Positions 1 to 8,247 of a stretch of DNA of 64,000 nucleotides are shown here, one piece after another. Origin of the DNA: Arcticibacter eurypsychrophilus (lineage in GTDB: Bacteria; Bacteroidota; Bacteroidia; Sphingobacteriales; Sphingobacteriaceae); contig NZ_MDFN01000014.1 of assembly GCF_001730525.1 (NCBI RefSeq), positions 62,001-126,000 of the forward strand. Direction: 5' to 3'. The notes under the pieces are model-generated. The model saw only the letters and a program-made list of their open reading frames with translations, ran no database searches and was not told the DNA's origin. The position numbers and the translations under genes were made by a program. How positions within the stretch are numbered: position 1 is the first letter of the stretch; each line of letters opens with the position of its first letter.

Positions 1-116
1 GGATTCAGAATCCGAATACCTGTTACCGTGCCCGAAACTTTAATAGTTTCGCTGGTTTTAAATCCGATGAGTAGTATGAATGCTAAAAAAGAAGTTAAGG
101 CGATGGTCGTTTTCAT
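1..116 (-). CDS. Exported protein, N-terminal fragment (cut by window edge)
   Basis: An ATG at 116 on the minus strand opens a frame that runs off the left edge, giving 38 complete codons. The protein starts MKTTIALTSFLAFILLIGFK, a clear signal peptide, followed by TSETIKVSGTVTG, which resembles the first strand of a carboxypeptidase-regulatory-like (CarboxypepD_reg) domain. Such domains begin TonB-dependent receptors and some VWA-domain proteins that sit beside ECF sigma factors in Bacteroidota. It diverges from the sigma factor gene with about 85 bp between starts. The function cannot be decided from this fragment. Confidence 0.55.
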   Translation of the reverse strand, partial: MKTTIALTSFLAFILLIGFKTSETIKVSGTVTGIRILN

Positions 117-140
117 AATCAAGTTTTAATCAGGATGAAA

Positions 141-148
141 TAAATTTG
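141..148 (+). promoter_or_regulatory. Candidate -7 promoter element (TAAATTTG) for the sigma factor gene
   Basis: TAAATTTG matches the Bacteroidota -7 consensus TAnnTTTG. It lies about 55 bp before the TTG start and about 105 bp before the first ATG of the ECF sigma gene. I see no good -33 TTTG at the usual spacing, so this rests on the -7 element alone. Confidence 0.35.
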
Positions 149-201
149 ACATTTCCATATATCCGCAAAAAAAAGCTATACTTGGTCAAAGAATTTAAGC
201 T

Positions 202-783
202 TTGAAGTTTATTAAAAATAAAGAAGGTCATACAAACGTTGAGGAAGCTGATATGCTATCCGCTTATCGGCGAACGGGTGATCTTGAAATTTTGGGAAAG
301 CTTTATAATGACTATATGACCCTCGTGTATGGGCTCTGTTTGAAATATCTGAAGGACGAGGAGCTAAGCAAAGATGCGGTGATGCAGATTTTTGAAGAGC
401 TGATCGAAAAGCTTAAAAAGTTTGAAGTCAGCAACTTTAAAAGCTGGTTGTACACACTTGCGCGCAATCATTGTTTAATGATACTCAGAAGCAATTCTAA
501 GCACGTTTTTGTATCTTTAGATAACGAAAATATGGAAAGACCCGAAGTTGTGCATCTTTCTATAGATACAAATAATGAGAGTCAGTTGCTAAGCATGGAA
601 AAGTGTATAGAGACTTTGCCAGAAGAACAACGACTAACGATAGACCTTTTTTATCTTCAGCAGAAGTGTTATAAAGAGGTTGCAGATAGTACAGGTTTTG
701 ATATGAACAAAGTGAAAAGTTATATTCAGAACGGGAAGCGTAACTTAAAAAATTGTATGGAACGCAATGGGAGAAACGAATAA
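202..783 (+). CDS. ECF-type RNA polymerase sigma factor (sigma-70 family)
   Basis: The 193-residue product has the two helical modules of an extracytoplasmic-function sigma factor. Region 2 (about residues 35-95) includes YNDYMTLVYGLCLKYL and FKSWLYTLARNHCL, and region 4 (about 135-185) is a helix-turn-helix beginning LPEEQRLTIDLFYLQQ. It should direct core RNA polymerase to a small regulon. The frame opens with TTG at 202; the first ATG, at 253, would give 176 residues and keeps region 2 intact, so the start is uncertain. It overlaps the next gene by 17 bases, so the two are translationally coupled and that membrane protein is its likely regulator. Confidence 0.85.
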   Translation: MKFIKNKEGHTNVEEADMLSAYRRTGDLEILGKLYNDYMTLVYGLCLKYLKDEELSKDAVMQIFEELIEKLKKFEVSNFKSWLYTLARNHCLMILRSNSKHVFVSLDNENMERPEVVHLSIDTNNESQLLSMEKCIETLPEEQRLTIDLFYLQQKCYKEVADSTGFDMNKVKSYIQNGKRNLKNCMERNGRNE

Positions 784-1867
784 ATTAAAATATAACCTCT
801 TACAGCAGTATCTGAATGGACAGCTTGATCCTAAAGGGATGCATGAGCTTGAAAAGGATGCTTTAGAAGATCCCTTTTTAGCTGAAGCCCTGGATGGCTA
901 TGAGGCGATTAAAGGGTCGTTGCACCCTCATTTAAGTATATTGCAAAGGCAGTTGGAGGATCGTATTGCGCAGAAGTACGTGAAGAAAAATGCGATGTTC
1001 TTTACCTGGCAGCGTCTGAGTGTCGCTGCTGCAGCAAGCTTGTTATTTGTCTCAGCAAGCATTCTGTTTTTTATGAAGGGCACAAATCGTTCAGCTAAAG
1101 TTGCAGTTAACCCTAAACAAACAGAAGTAAGACTTACTGCTGCGGATCGGCTAGGTAAGGAGGAATCTGATATTGATATTAAAGAAGAAGAACAACTTGT
1201 GGCCGCCACAGTGCCTAATAAAGCGGTTCAATCAGGGTCGTTGCCATTAACGAATTCTCAGGTTCAATCTGCAGTTCCTTCTATTTCGTCTCGGGTGCCT
1301 ATATCTGGATCTTCAGCTCGCTCCAAGGTTCAAGCTGCTGATGTAAGCGCTACTTCAATTAATGAAAGTTTTGTCAAGATTCCCCTGAGTAGCAATAAAA
1401 AAGAGGAAGGAGAAATCATTGCCTCTAGTCGAACAGCTTCATCAGCAGCAATTGCAAATCCTGATTTGCTAGTTGCATCTACTCCTAATGCAAGATTATC
1501 TAGAACAGCCAGTACTCAATCCATGGTAATGACTTCAAAAGAGCAATTAAACTCCCTTAATGAGGTGGTTGTATCAGGTTATTCATCCACCAGTAAGCAG
1601 GATTTAGTTAAGCCAGCTGCAGGATGGAAGATCTATCAGGAGTACTTAATCAAGAATCAAAATGCAGACCTTAGAACAATATCCCGGGATTCTGTTATCG
1701 TCCTGTTTAATGTAGATGTTAAAGGTAATCCTATCAATCTGCTTATTGAAAAAGGGATAGATGAATTACACAATCAGGAAGCGATCCGATTGATTAAACA
1801 AGGCCCATTATGGCAATCGAATACTAGTGGAGGTTTGCTTAGAGGCCGGGTGACAGTTCCTTTTTAA
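767..1867 (+). CDS. Anti-sigma-like transmembrane protein with TonB-box-like and TonB C-terminal-like segments
   Basis: The 366-residue product has a cytoplasmic N-terminus (residues 1-85, LQQYLNGQLDPKGMHELEKD) like the anchor of Bacteroidota anti-sigma proteins. One transmembrane helix follows (about 86-105, SVAAAASLLFVSASILFFM), then a long Ser/Ala/Thr-rich periplasmic stretch. Near residue 265 is LNEVVVSGYSS, which resembles the junction between the regulatory domain and plug of SusC-type receptors. The last 90 residues (WKIYQEYLIKN, VDVKGNPINLLIEKG, EAIRLIKQGPLW) resemble the TonB/TolA C-terminal domain. The overlap with the sigma gene suggests it holds that factor at the membrane. No zinc-binding HxxxCxxC motif is visible. 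The membrane topology is clear; anti-sigma activity is inferred. Confidence 0.6.
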   Translation: MGETNKLKYNLLQQYLNGQLDPKGMHELEKDALEDPFLAEALDGYEAIKGSLHPHLSILQRQLEDRIAQKYVKKNAMFFTWQRLSVAAAASLLFVSASILFFMKGTNRSAKVAVNPKQTEVRLTAADRLGKEESDIDIKEEEQLVAATVPNKAVQSGSLPLTNSQVQSAVPSISSRVPISGSSARSKVQAADVSATSINESFVKIPLSSNKKEEGEIIASSRTASSAAIANPDLLVASTPNARLSRTASTQSMVMTSKEQLNSLNEVVVSGYSSTSKQDLVKPAAGWKIYQEYLIKNQNADLRTISRDSVIVLFNVDVKGNPINLLIEKGIDELHNQEAIRLIKQGPLWQSNTSGGLLRGRVTVPF

Positions 1868-1962
1868 TCCTGGTAACAGTGCATTTCAAATTACAAATAC
1901 TGAACCGCTGTAAACGTTTCATACTATTTTAATTTTTCTTATATATTATCCAATCTTTATTA

Positions 1963-3807
1963 ATGAAAAACATCATTTTTCTGCTTTCCTTAGCCCTATT
2001 ATCCTGCAATCAAAATAAAGTTACTGATGAAAATGGGGTTTCTACTGATCCACATTCCTTTTCTAAACCAGATCAAGCTATTGTTAAACATCTGGATCTG
2101 GACTTAAACGTAAACTTTGAAAGTAAGATATTAACTGGTAAGGCGACATGGACCATTGAAAACCATAAAGGTGCTGATTCAATTATTTTTGATACACAAA
2201 ACCTTCATGTTATCCGTGTTACCTTATCCAATGGAGAGAAGACAGGGTTTTCCTTTGGCCCTGAAAAGAAATATCTGGGTAGCGCACTGAAAGTAGGGAT
2301 CAAAGATTCAACTAAACAAGTTACGATTTGGTATACGACTTCACCCGACGCATCTGCGCTTCAATGGTTAAGTCCGCAACAGACTGCCGGCAAGGTGTAT
2401 CCTTTTCTTTTCACTCAGTCTGAAGCTATACTAGCCCGGAGCTGGATTCCTTGCCAGGACAGTCCTGGAATTCGTTTCACTTATAATGCCACTATAACTG
2501 TACCCAGCAACCTTCTGGCTTTGATGAGTGCGGAGAATCCTCAGCAAATAAATGTTAAAGGTGTATACCATTTCAAGCAACCTCATGCAATTCCATCCTA
2601 TCTAATGGCTTTAGCGGTTGGCGATTTGAAATTTAAAGCCATTGACTCGCGAACAGGCATTTATGCCGAACCGATTGCGATCGATAAGGCAGTCTGGGAA
2701 TTTGCTGATATGGGAAAAATGGTTACCTCTGCTGAAAAGTTATATGGTCCTTATCGCTGGGGACGTTATGACGTGATTGTTTTGCCCCCTAGCTTTCCTT
2801 TCGGAGGGATGGAAAACCCGATGCTGACTTTCTTAACGCCTACTGTTACTGCTGGTGATCGTTCCCTGGTTAGCCTCATTGCACATGAACTGGCGCATAG
2901 CTGGAGTGGAAACCTGGTTACTAATGCAACATGGAATGACTTCTGGTTAAATGAAGGTTTCACAGTTTACCTGGAAAGGCGGATTGTAGAAGATATATAT
3001 GGTAAGGATGAAGCTAAAATGCAAGAGGTACTTGGTTATGAAAGCTTAAAAGAAACACTTCAGGATTTGGGTGTTAAAAGTTCGGATACCCGCCTTAAAG
3101 GCGATTACGAAGGGCGTGATCCGGATGAAGGGATGACCGATATTGCCTACGAAAAGGGCTACTTCTTATTGAAGACCATTGAAAATACCGTAGGTAGAGC
3201 CCGTATGGATGGGTTTTTAAAAGATTATTTTAAAAATCACTCTTTTCAGTCGGCCACTACAGAAGATTTCTTATCGTATTTAGATAGTCAATTGCTTAAG
3301 GAAAATGTAGCCTGGGCAGATCAAATTAAAGTTAAACAATGGGTTTATGAGCCTGGGATTCCTTTAAATTTCCCATCTATTGGGTCCGCAAAGTATCAGG
3401 CTATCGATTCTTTAGTATCCGGATGGAAGGGTAAAATACATCCGGCGGGATTAAAGGCAAAGCTTCGTTCGGCCAATGAGCAGCTTTATTTAATAAAGGT
3501 TCTTCCAGCAGATCTGAATGCTAAAGATATGGCAGGGATTGATAAAGAGTTTGGATTCACAAAATCTGGGAATGCTGAGCTGAATTGTGCCTGGTATGTA
3601 CTAGCAATCCGCCATCATTATCAAGCTGCTTATCCTGCAGTAGAAAATTTCCTGAATCATGTGGGAAGGCGTAAGTTTTTGATTCCGCTTTATAAAGAAT
3701 TGGCCACTAGTGCAGCAGGCAAGGAGTGGGCAAAAAAGATTTATAAAAAAGCGAGACCAAATTATCATTCAGTCTCTTATAATACGATCGATAATTTACT
3801 GAAGTAA
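1963..3807 (+). CDS. M1 family zinc metallo-aminopeptidase, predicted lipoprotein
   Basis: The 614-residue product carries the M1 signatures. The exopeptidase motif GGMEN is at residues 281-285, and the zinc site HEXXH-X18-E is at H308-E309-x-x-H312 and E331. The N-terminal beta-domain, the catalytic domain and a C-terminal helical domain give it the layout of leukotriene A4 hydrolase-like aminopeptidases. The N-terminus MKNIIFLLSLALLSC looks like a lipoprotein signal, though the lipobox (LLSC) is not ideal. It should trim N-terminal residues from peptides in the periplasm or at the surface. Its stop codon directly abuts the convergent phosphate transporter gene with no spacer. Confidence 0.9.
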   Translation: MKNIIFLLSLALLSCNQNKVTDENGVSTDPHSFSKPDQAIVKHLDLDLNVNFESKILTGKATWTIENHKGADSIIFDTQNLHVIRVTLSNGEKTGFSFGPEKKYLGSALKVGIKDSTKQVTIWYTTSPDASALQWLSPQQTAGKVYPFLFTQSEAILARSWIPCQDSPGIRFTYNATITVPSNLLALMSAENPQQINVKGVYHFKQPHAIPSYLMALAVGDLKFKAIDSRTGIYAEPIAIDKAVWEFADMGKMVTSAEKLYGPYRWGRYDVIVLPPSFPFGGMENPMLTFLTPTVTAGDRSLVSLIAHELAHSWSGNLVTNATWNDFWLNEGFTVYLERRIVEDIYGKDEAKMQEVLGYESLKETLQDLGVKSSDTRLKGDYEGRDPDEGMTDIAYEKGYFLLKTIENTVGRARMDGFLKDYFKNHSFQSATTEDFLSYLDSQLLKENVAWADQIKVKQWVYEPGIPLNFPSIGSAKYQAIDSLVSGWKGKIHPAGLKAKLRSANEQLYLIKVLPADLNAKDMAGIDKEFGFTKSGNAELNCAWYVLAIRHHYQAAYPAVENFLNHVGRRKFLIPLYKELATSAAGKEWAKKIYKKARPNYHSVSYNTIDNLLK

Positions 3808-4818
3808 TCAGATAAAAATATTGATGATCAGGTAGACTAAACTGGCGAGGATTGCCGATACGGGGATAGTTAAAATCCATGCCCATAAAAGGTTAATGGT
3901 AACACCCCATCTTACTGCCGAAACACGTTTAGTAACACCAACACCAATTATTGCACCGGTAATGGTATGCGTAGTAGATACAGGAATAGCAAAATGTTCT
4001 GTAATCCCCAATGTGATGGCACCAGCAGTTTCTGCTGCTACACCTTCTAAAGGAGTTACTTTTGTGATCTTGGTTCCCATTGTTTTGATAATTCGCCATC
4101 CTCCACTCATTGTACCAAGAGATATGGCACTATAACAGACTATAGGAATCCATTCAGGCATAGGATCAGAGCTGCTCAGTACGTTACTAGCTACCAGGGC
4201 TACATAGATGATACCCATAACTTTTTGTGCATCGTTTCCTCCATGAGTGAAACTTAGGGCAGCAGATGAGAGCAGTTGAAGTCCCCTAAACCACTTATCC
4301 GCGGTCGCTGGTTTAGACCAACGGCTTAAATTTACTATTATTAAGGTAATGATTATTGAAATAACCATACCTATAACGGGTGCAAGGACTATAAAGGAGA
4401 TAATTTTAAACACATAACCCAGGTTCAATGCATCAGCTGCAGTAGCCCCCTGAAGCAAAGCATTCGTGACACCGGCTCCTGCAAAACCACCTATAAGGGT
4501 GTGCGATGAACTGGAAGGAATACCGAAATACCAGGTAAGCAGATTCCAGCATATTGCAGCAATTAAGCCTGATAATATAACATAGATGGTAATGTAATTC
4601 TCTATTACCGTTTTTGCAACGGTATTTGCTACCTTATGATCACTGAAGTAAAAGTACGCTGCAAAATTAAATAGGGCAGCCCATAAAACGGCATGAAAAG
4701 GGGACAGAACTTTTGTGGAAACAACAGTGGCAATTGAATTTGCCGCATCATGAAAGCCATTGATATAATCGAAGGCTATTGCCAGAATGACGACAATTAC
4801 CAGAAGTGGAGTGATCAT
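3808..4818 (-). CDS. pit: PiT-family inorganic phosphate transporter
   Basis: The 336-residue, highly hydrophobic protein has about ten predicted membrane segments and both halves of the PiT signature: GFHDAANSIATVVSTKVLSP near the N-terminus and THGGNDAQKVMGII in the second repeat. PiT proteins import phosphate, often as a metal-phosphate complex, driven by protons or sodium. The DUF47/PhoU-like gene lies 19 bp upstream on the same strand, the usual Pit accessory arrangement. A PhoR-like histidine kinase is next upstream, so the three may form a phosphate uptake and sensing group. The end of the gene touches the stop codon of the M1 peptidase. Confidence 0.92.
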   Translation of the reverse strand: MITPLLVIVVILAIAFDYINGFHDAANSIATVVSTKVLSPFHAVLWAALFNFAAYFYFSDHKVANTVAKTVIENYITIYVILSGLIAAICWNLLTWYFGIPSSSSHTLIGGFAGAGVTNALLQGATAADALNLGYVFKIISFIVLAPVIGMVISIIITLIIVNLSRWSKPATADKWFRGLQLLSSAALSFTHGGNDAQKVMGIIYVALVASNVLSSSDPMPEWIPIVCYSAISLGTMSGGWRIIKTMGTKITKVTPLEGVAAETAGAITLGITEHFAIPVSTTHTITGAIIGVGVTKRVSAVRWGVTINLLWAWILTIPVSAILASLVYLIINIFI

Positions 4819-4837
4819 TTATAAGTTTTTTTAGCAG

Positions 4838-5485
4838 TTAAGCGTTCTTAACCAGGATGGTTTCTAAAACATTGGCTACATCCTCACATTTGTCAGTAGC
4901 TGTTTCCATGGCAGCAAACAGTTCTTTATACTTGATGATAGTTTTAGCGTCATCTTCAAACTCGAATAGATCAGCTACAGCGCGGTCAAAAATCATATCT
5001 GCCTGATTTTCCATACTATTAATCCGAACACATGAATCTGTGATTAAACGGATGTTCTTCAAGTTTTTAAGTTCTTCGATAGCTTTATTTACTTCGATAC
5101 AACCTTGTAGAATCAGTTCAGCCAACTTAATAATGGGAGGAGTAATGTCTGTAATTTTATACAATTCCATTCGGGCAGCAGAACCATGAATGTAATCGGC
5201 AATATCATCCAATGCAGAAGCCAGTGAATGCATGTCTTCTCTGTCAAATGGGGTAATAAAGTTTTTACCCATCTCTAAAAAAATCAGGTGAGTAATGTCA
5301 TCTCCAATATGTTCAAGTTTTTCAATATCCTTGGTCAGTCTTTTCCTTTTCTCTATATCAGGAGTGTTTACGAGTTCGTTAAGTGCTTCAGCTAAGTCGA
5401 TGAGATTTCCACTAGCTTTCTCAAATAAAGGAAAGAATTTTCTGTCTTTAGGAACAAAGTATTGAATAATGCTATTTAATGACAT
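4838..5485 (-). CDS. DUF47 / PhoU-like Pit accessory protein
   Basis: The 215-residue helical protein belongs to the DUF47 (PhoU-like) family. It carries repeated acidic helices such as DIADYIHGSAARMELY and the family-typical sequence LEHIGDDITH. These proteins are encoded beside Pit transporters and are thought to modulate phosphate uptake. I chose the ATG at 5485 (MSLNSIIQYFVPKD). A TTG eight codons upstream (5509) would lie inside the likely -7 promoter element at 5507-5514, so it is improbable. The pit gene follows after 19 bp. Confidence 0.88.
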   Translation of the reverse strand: MSLNSIIQYFVPKDRKFFPLFEKASGNLIDLAEALNELVNTPDIEKRKRLTKDIEKLEHIGDDITHLIFLEMGKNFITPFDREDMHSLASALDDIADYIHGSAARMELYKITDITPPIIKLAELILQGCIEVNKAIEELKNLKNIRLITDSCVRINSMENQADMIFDRAVADLFEFEDDAKTIIKYKELFAAMETATDKCEDVANVLETILVKNA

Positions 5486-5506
5486 GTGTCTGTTTAAAAA
5501 TACATG

Positions 5507-5514
5507 CAAAAATA
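5507..5514 (-). promoter_or_regulatory. Candidate -7 promoter element (TATTTTTG) for DUF47-pit
   Basis: Read on the minus strand this is TATTTTTG, a full match to TAnnTTTG, about 22 bp before the ATG at 5485. It supports that start and predicts a short leader for the DUF47-pit transcript. Confidence 0.45.
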
Positions 5515-5565
5515 CCGTTCCAATGTTAAGCCAATGTTAAGTTTTTGTATTGTGCCTAAATTAAT

Positions 5566-6588
5566 TTAAGCATTTGCAATGGTAAATGCGAATGTAGAAC
5601 CCAATCCTTCCGTACTTCTCACGGTAATGGTTTGTTGATGAGCTTCTAAAATATGCTTTACTATGGCAAGGCCAATTCCAGATCCACCTATCTTTCTGGA
5701 GCGACTTTTATCTGTCCTGAAAAAGCGTTCAAATACCCTGGGAAGATATTGTTCTTCAATCCCGATTCCATCATCCGTTACCTCTACGAGAATCTGATCA
5801 TGTAGCTCAAATATTTTAATACTGGTTTTGCCATGTTTCTTACCGTACTTGATCGAATTACTCACGAGGTTAATCAGTACCTGTTGTATTTTATCCCGAT
5901 CTGCATTAACCCATGTAGGGAAATTATACTTATCCTTAAATACCAGCTGAATGTTTTGTTTACTGGCCTTTAATTCCATTTGTTCAATAACTTCCTTAAT
6001 CAGTAAGGAAAGATCAAATTTCTTATAGTTTATTTGGATTTCTCCACTTTCAAGTCTGGATATCGCATCAATGTCTTTTATCAAAAGACTCAGGCGGTCA
6101 ATGTTTCGCGAAGCCTTATCTAAAAAGCCCCTTGTAGTCTCATTATCTTCCAAACCTTCATCTTGTAAGGCTTCAATATAACCCTGCACGGCAAATAAAG
6201 GTGTTTTAAGTTCATGTGATATATTGCCCAGAAATTCCCTTCTAAATTGCTCCTGCTTTTTTAATAAATCAATTTCGTTTTTTTTCACTCTGGCCCATTC
6301 TTTAACTTCTGTTTCCACATCGTTAATAGGGTCATCCGTTACATATTCTCCTAAGGCATCCTTAAGTTCCTTACCTAGCTTTAAATTATGTATCAACTTG
6401 TAGATCAGCTTAATTTTGCTGTACACATAACGTTCTATCAAGTAATAAAAAACGATATAACTACTTACCAGAGCTATTGCGAATGTTACAATAAGGTGAA
6501 TCCAGCTATGTTGAAAGTAATAGTTGGCAATGCCTAAAGAGATAGCTACAGCTAATGCATTGATCAGTACGAGTACCCGGAGTTTCAT
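5566..6588 (-). CDS. Sensor histidine kinase, PhoR-like
   Basis: The 340-residue kinase has two transmembrane helices at the N-terminus (about residues 5-25 and 28-50) with almost no periplasmic loop. A linker leads to a HisKA domain with H125 in FLGNISHELKTP, then a HATPase domain with the N box LINLVSNSIKYG, the G1 box DDGIGI and the G2 box GSGIGLAIV. This is the layout of PhoR-type kinases, which sense through the membrane or a partner rather than a large external domain. It sits upstream of the Pit/DUF47 genes, which makes phosphate a plausible signal. No response regulator gene lies beside it, so its partner must be elsewhere. Confidence 0.85.
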   Translation of the reverse strand: MKLRVLVLINALAVAISLGIANYYFQHSWIHLIVTFAIALVSSYIVFYYLIERYVYSKIKLIYKLIHNLKLGKELKDALGEYVTDDPINDVETEVKEWARVKKNEIDLLKKQEQFRREFLGNISHELKTPLFAVQGYIEALQDEGLEDNETTRGFLDKASRNIDRLSLLIKDIDAISRLESGEIQINYKKFDLSLLIKEVIEQMELKASKQNIQLVFKDKYNFPTWVNADRDKIQQVLINLVSNSIKYGKKHGKTSIKIFELHDQILVEVTDDGIGIEEQYLPRVFERFFRTDKSRSRKIGGSGIGLAIVKHILEAHQQTITVRSTEGLGSTFAFTIANA

Positions 6589-6600
6589 AATGCAATTATA

Positions 6601-7257
6601 CTATAATTCTCCAACCCACTCGGCATGAAATTGTTTCAAATAGCCCTCCATAAACTCATGCCGCTGATTAGCGATTGTTTTGCCACTCGCTGTATTCATT
6701 TTATCTTTTAGCAGTAACAGTTTTTCGTAAAAATGATTTAATGTAGGAGCTGTACTATTCTTATATTCTTCCTTCGTTTGATTCAGGTTTGGTGCTATTT
6801 CGGGATTATACAACTGCCTGTTTTTATATCCGCCGTAAGTAAAGGCCCTGGCTATCCCTATCGCTCCAATAGCGTCCAGACGGTCTGCATCCTGCACTAT
6901 TTTCATCTCCATAGAGGAATAGGAGACAGGTCCGAAACTGGATTTAAACGAGATATGTCTGATAATCTGTTCCACGTGATAAACTATATTTTCGGATAGA
7001 GCTAGCGACTGAAGGAAGTTTCGTGCCGTAGCAGGACCTATTTCTTCATCACCATTGTGAAATTTAGCATCTGCAATGTCATGCAGAAGAGCAGCAAGTT
7101 CTGCAATCAGATGATCTCCAGTTTCTGTTTTGAGCAAGAGCTGGGTGTTTTTCCATACGCGTTCTATATGCCACCAGTCGTGTCCGCTTTCTGCATTTTG
7201 AAGCGAATTCTTTACAAAATCAACAGTTTTACTAATGATCTCAGCTTGTTTTATCAT
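6601..7257 (-). CDS. HD-domain metal-dependent phosphohydrolase
   Basis: The 218-residue protein has the HD superfamily metal site: H26 and H30 in SGHDWWHIERVW, and H59-D60 in LAALLHDIADAKF. A later Asp (VQDADRLDAIGAIG) completes the set of metal ligands. The length and the HDWWHI motif fit the YedJ/YpgQ-like group of HD hydrolases, which act on nucleotides or other phosphoesters in the cytoplasm. The substrate cannot be read from the sequence. It lies 12 bp from the histidine kinase gene on the same strand. Confidence 0.82.
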   Translation of the reverse strand: MIKQAEIISKTVDFVKNSLQNAESGHDWWHIERVWKNTQLLLKTETGDHLIAELAALLHDIADAKFHNGDEEIGPATARNFLQSLALSENIVYHVEQIIRHISFKSSFGPVSYSSMEMKIVQDADRLDAIGAIGIARAFTYGGYKNRQLYNPEIAPNLNQTKEEYKNSTAPTLNHFYEKLLLLKDKMNTASGKTIANQRHEFMEGYLKQFHAEWVGEL

Positions 7258-7269
7258 ATCACTCTGTGA

Positions 7270-8247
7270 TTAATCTACATTTGCGATCAGTGCTTTCAAA
7301 AAAACATCAGGTATCTGGAGATGTGGAATATGCCCTACGTTCGCAAACTCAATCAATTTTGAACCCTTTATTTGGGTTGCAGTAGTTTTACCAAGGATGT
7401 TGTACTGCCCGTATTTTTGCTGATCTTCCTTCGAGAGTGCTCCTTTTCCAACAATCGTTTTATCAGCGGTTCCAATAAACAGAACGGTTGGAACTTTTAA
7501 TAGCGGAAATTCATATACAACAGGTTGCTCAAAGATCATAGTAAAGGTCATGGCAGCCACTTTTGCGTACCTTGGGAAATCGGCACTTTTCGTTACGCCG
7601 GCAGCAATCTGCACGAGGTAATCGTACTCAGGCTTCCATTCTGGAAAATAAGAGGACTCATAATATTTCTTCACGCTCGCCGCACTTGTTTTCAATTCAG
7701 TTTTATACTGATCTTCTGTGCTCGAATAGGGTATTATCGCTCGGTAATCTTCTAATCCGATCGGGTTTTCCAAGAGGAGCTTGCTGGTTGTGCCAGGATA
7801 CATTAAGGCGAAACGAGTAGCCAGCATTCCTCCCATAGAGTGTCCTAATACAGCGGTCCTGGAAATCCCCAAGCTATCTAATAGTTGTTTATTAAAGCGC
7901 GCGAGCAGATGAAAGCTATAATGGATAAAGGGTTTGGATGATTTTCCAAAGCCAATCTGATCCGGAACAATCACCCGGTAACCTTTATCAGATAAAGCTT
8001 TAATTACATTCGTCCAGTAATAGCCTCCAAAGTTCTTACCATGCAATAGAATTACACTTTTGCCATTCGGATTCGGTGCTTTCACGTCCATATAGGCCAT
8101 GCGCATGTCCTGCCCCTCCGTTTGCAAATTGATAAAGCTTACCGGATAAGGGTATTTGACATTTTCAAGCGTAATAGAAAGGGTATCTGTTTGAGCAAAA
8201 GCAACCGTACTAATGCTTAGCAATAATAGAAGTACTATCTTTTTCAT
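7270..8247 (-). CDS. Exported alpha/beta hydrolase
   Basis: The 325-residue protein starts with a signal peptide (MKKIVLLLLLSISTVAFAQ). It has an alpha/beta-hydrolase fold with an oxyanion-side LLHGKNFGG (about residues 67-75), the nucleophile elbow GHSMGG with S137, an acid region around VLFIGTADKT, and a C-terminal His at 306 (GHIPHLQ). It should be a periplasmic esterase, lipase or related hydrolase; the substrate is unknown. Its start lies 38 bp inside the end of the polysaccharide deacetylase gene, so the two are probably co-translated. An acetyl- or acyl-ester substrate would suit that partner but is only an inference. Confidence 0.82.
   Translation of the reverse strand: MKKIVLLLLLSISTVAFAQTDTLSITLENVKYPYPVSFINLQTEGQDMRMAYMDVKAPNPNGKSVILLHGKNFGGYYWTNVIKALSDKGYRVIVPDQIGFGKSSKPFIHYSFHLLARFNKQLLDSLGISRTAVLGHSMGGMLATRFALMYPGTTSKLLLENPIGLEDYRAIIPYSSTEDQYKTELKTSAASVKKYYESSYFPEWKPEYDYLVQIAAGVTKSADFPRYAKVAAMTFTMIFEQPVVYEFPLLKVPTVLFIGTADKTIVGKGALSKEDQQKYGQYNILGKTTATQIKGSKLIEFANVGHIPHLQIPDVFLKALIANVD

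Noticed and set aside
928-1209. Minus-strand frame within the anti-sigma-like gene
   Set aside because: Shadow of the real gene; the Ser-rich composition comes from reading the opposite strand.
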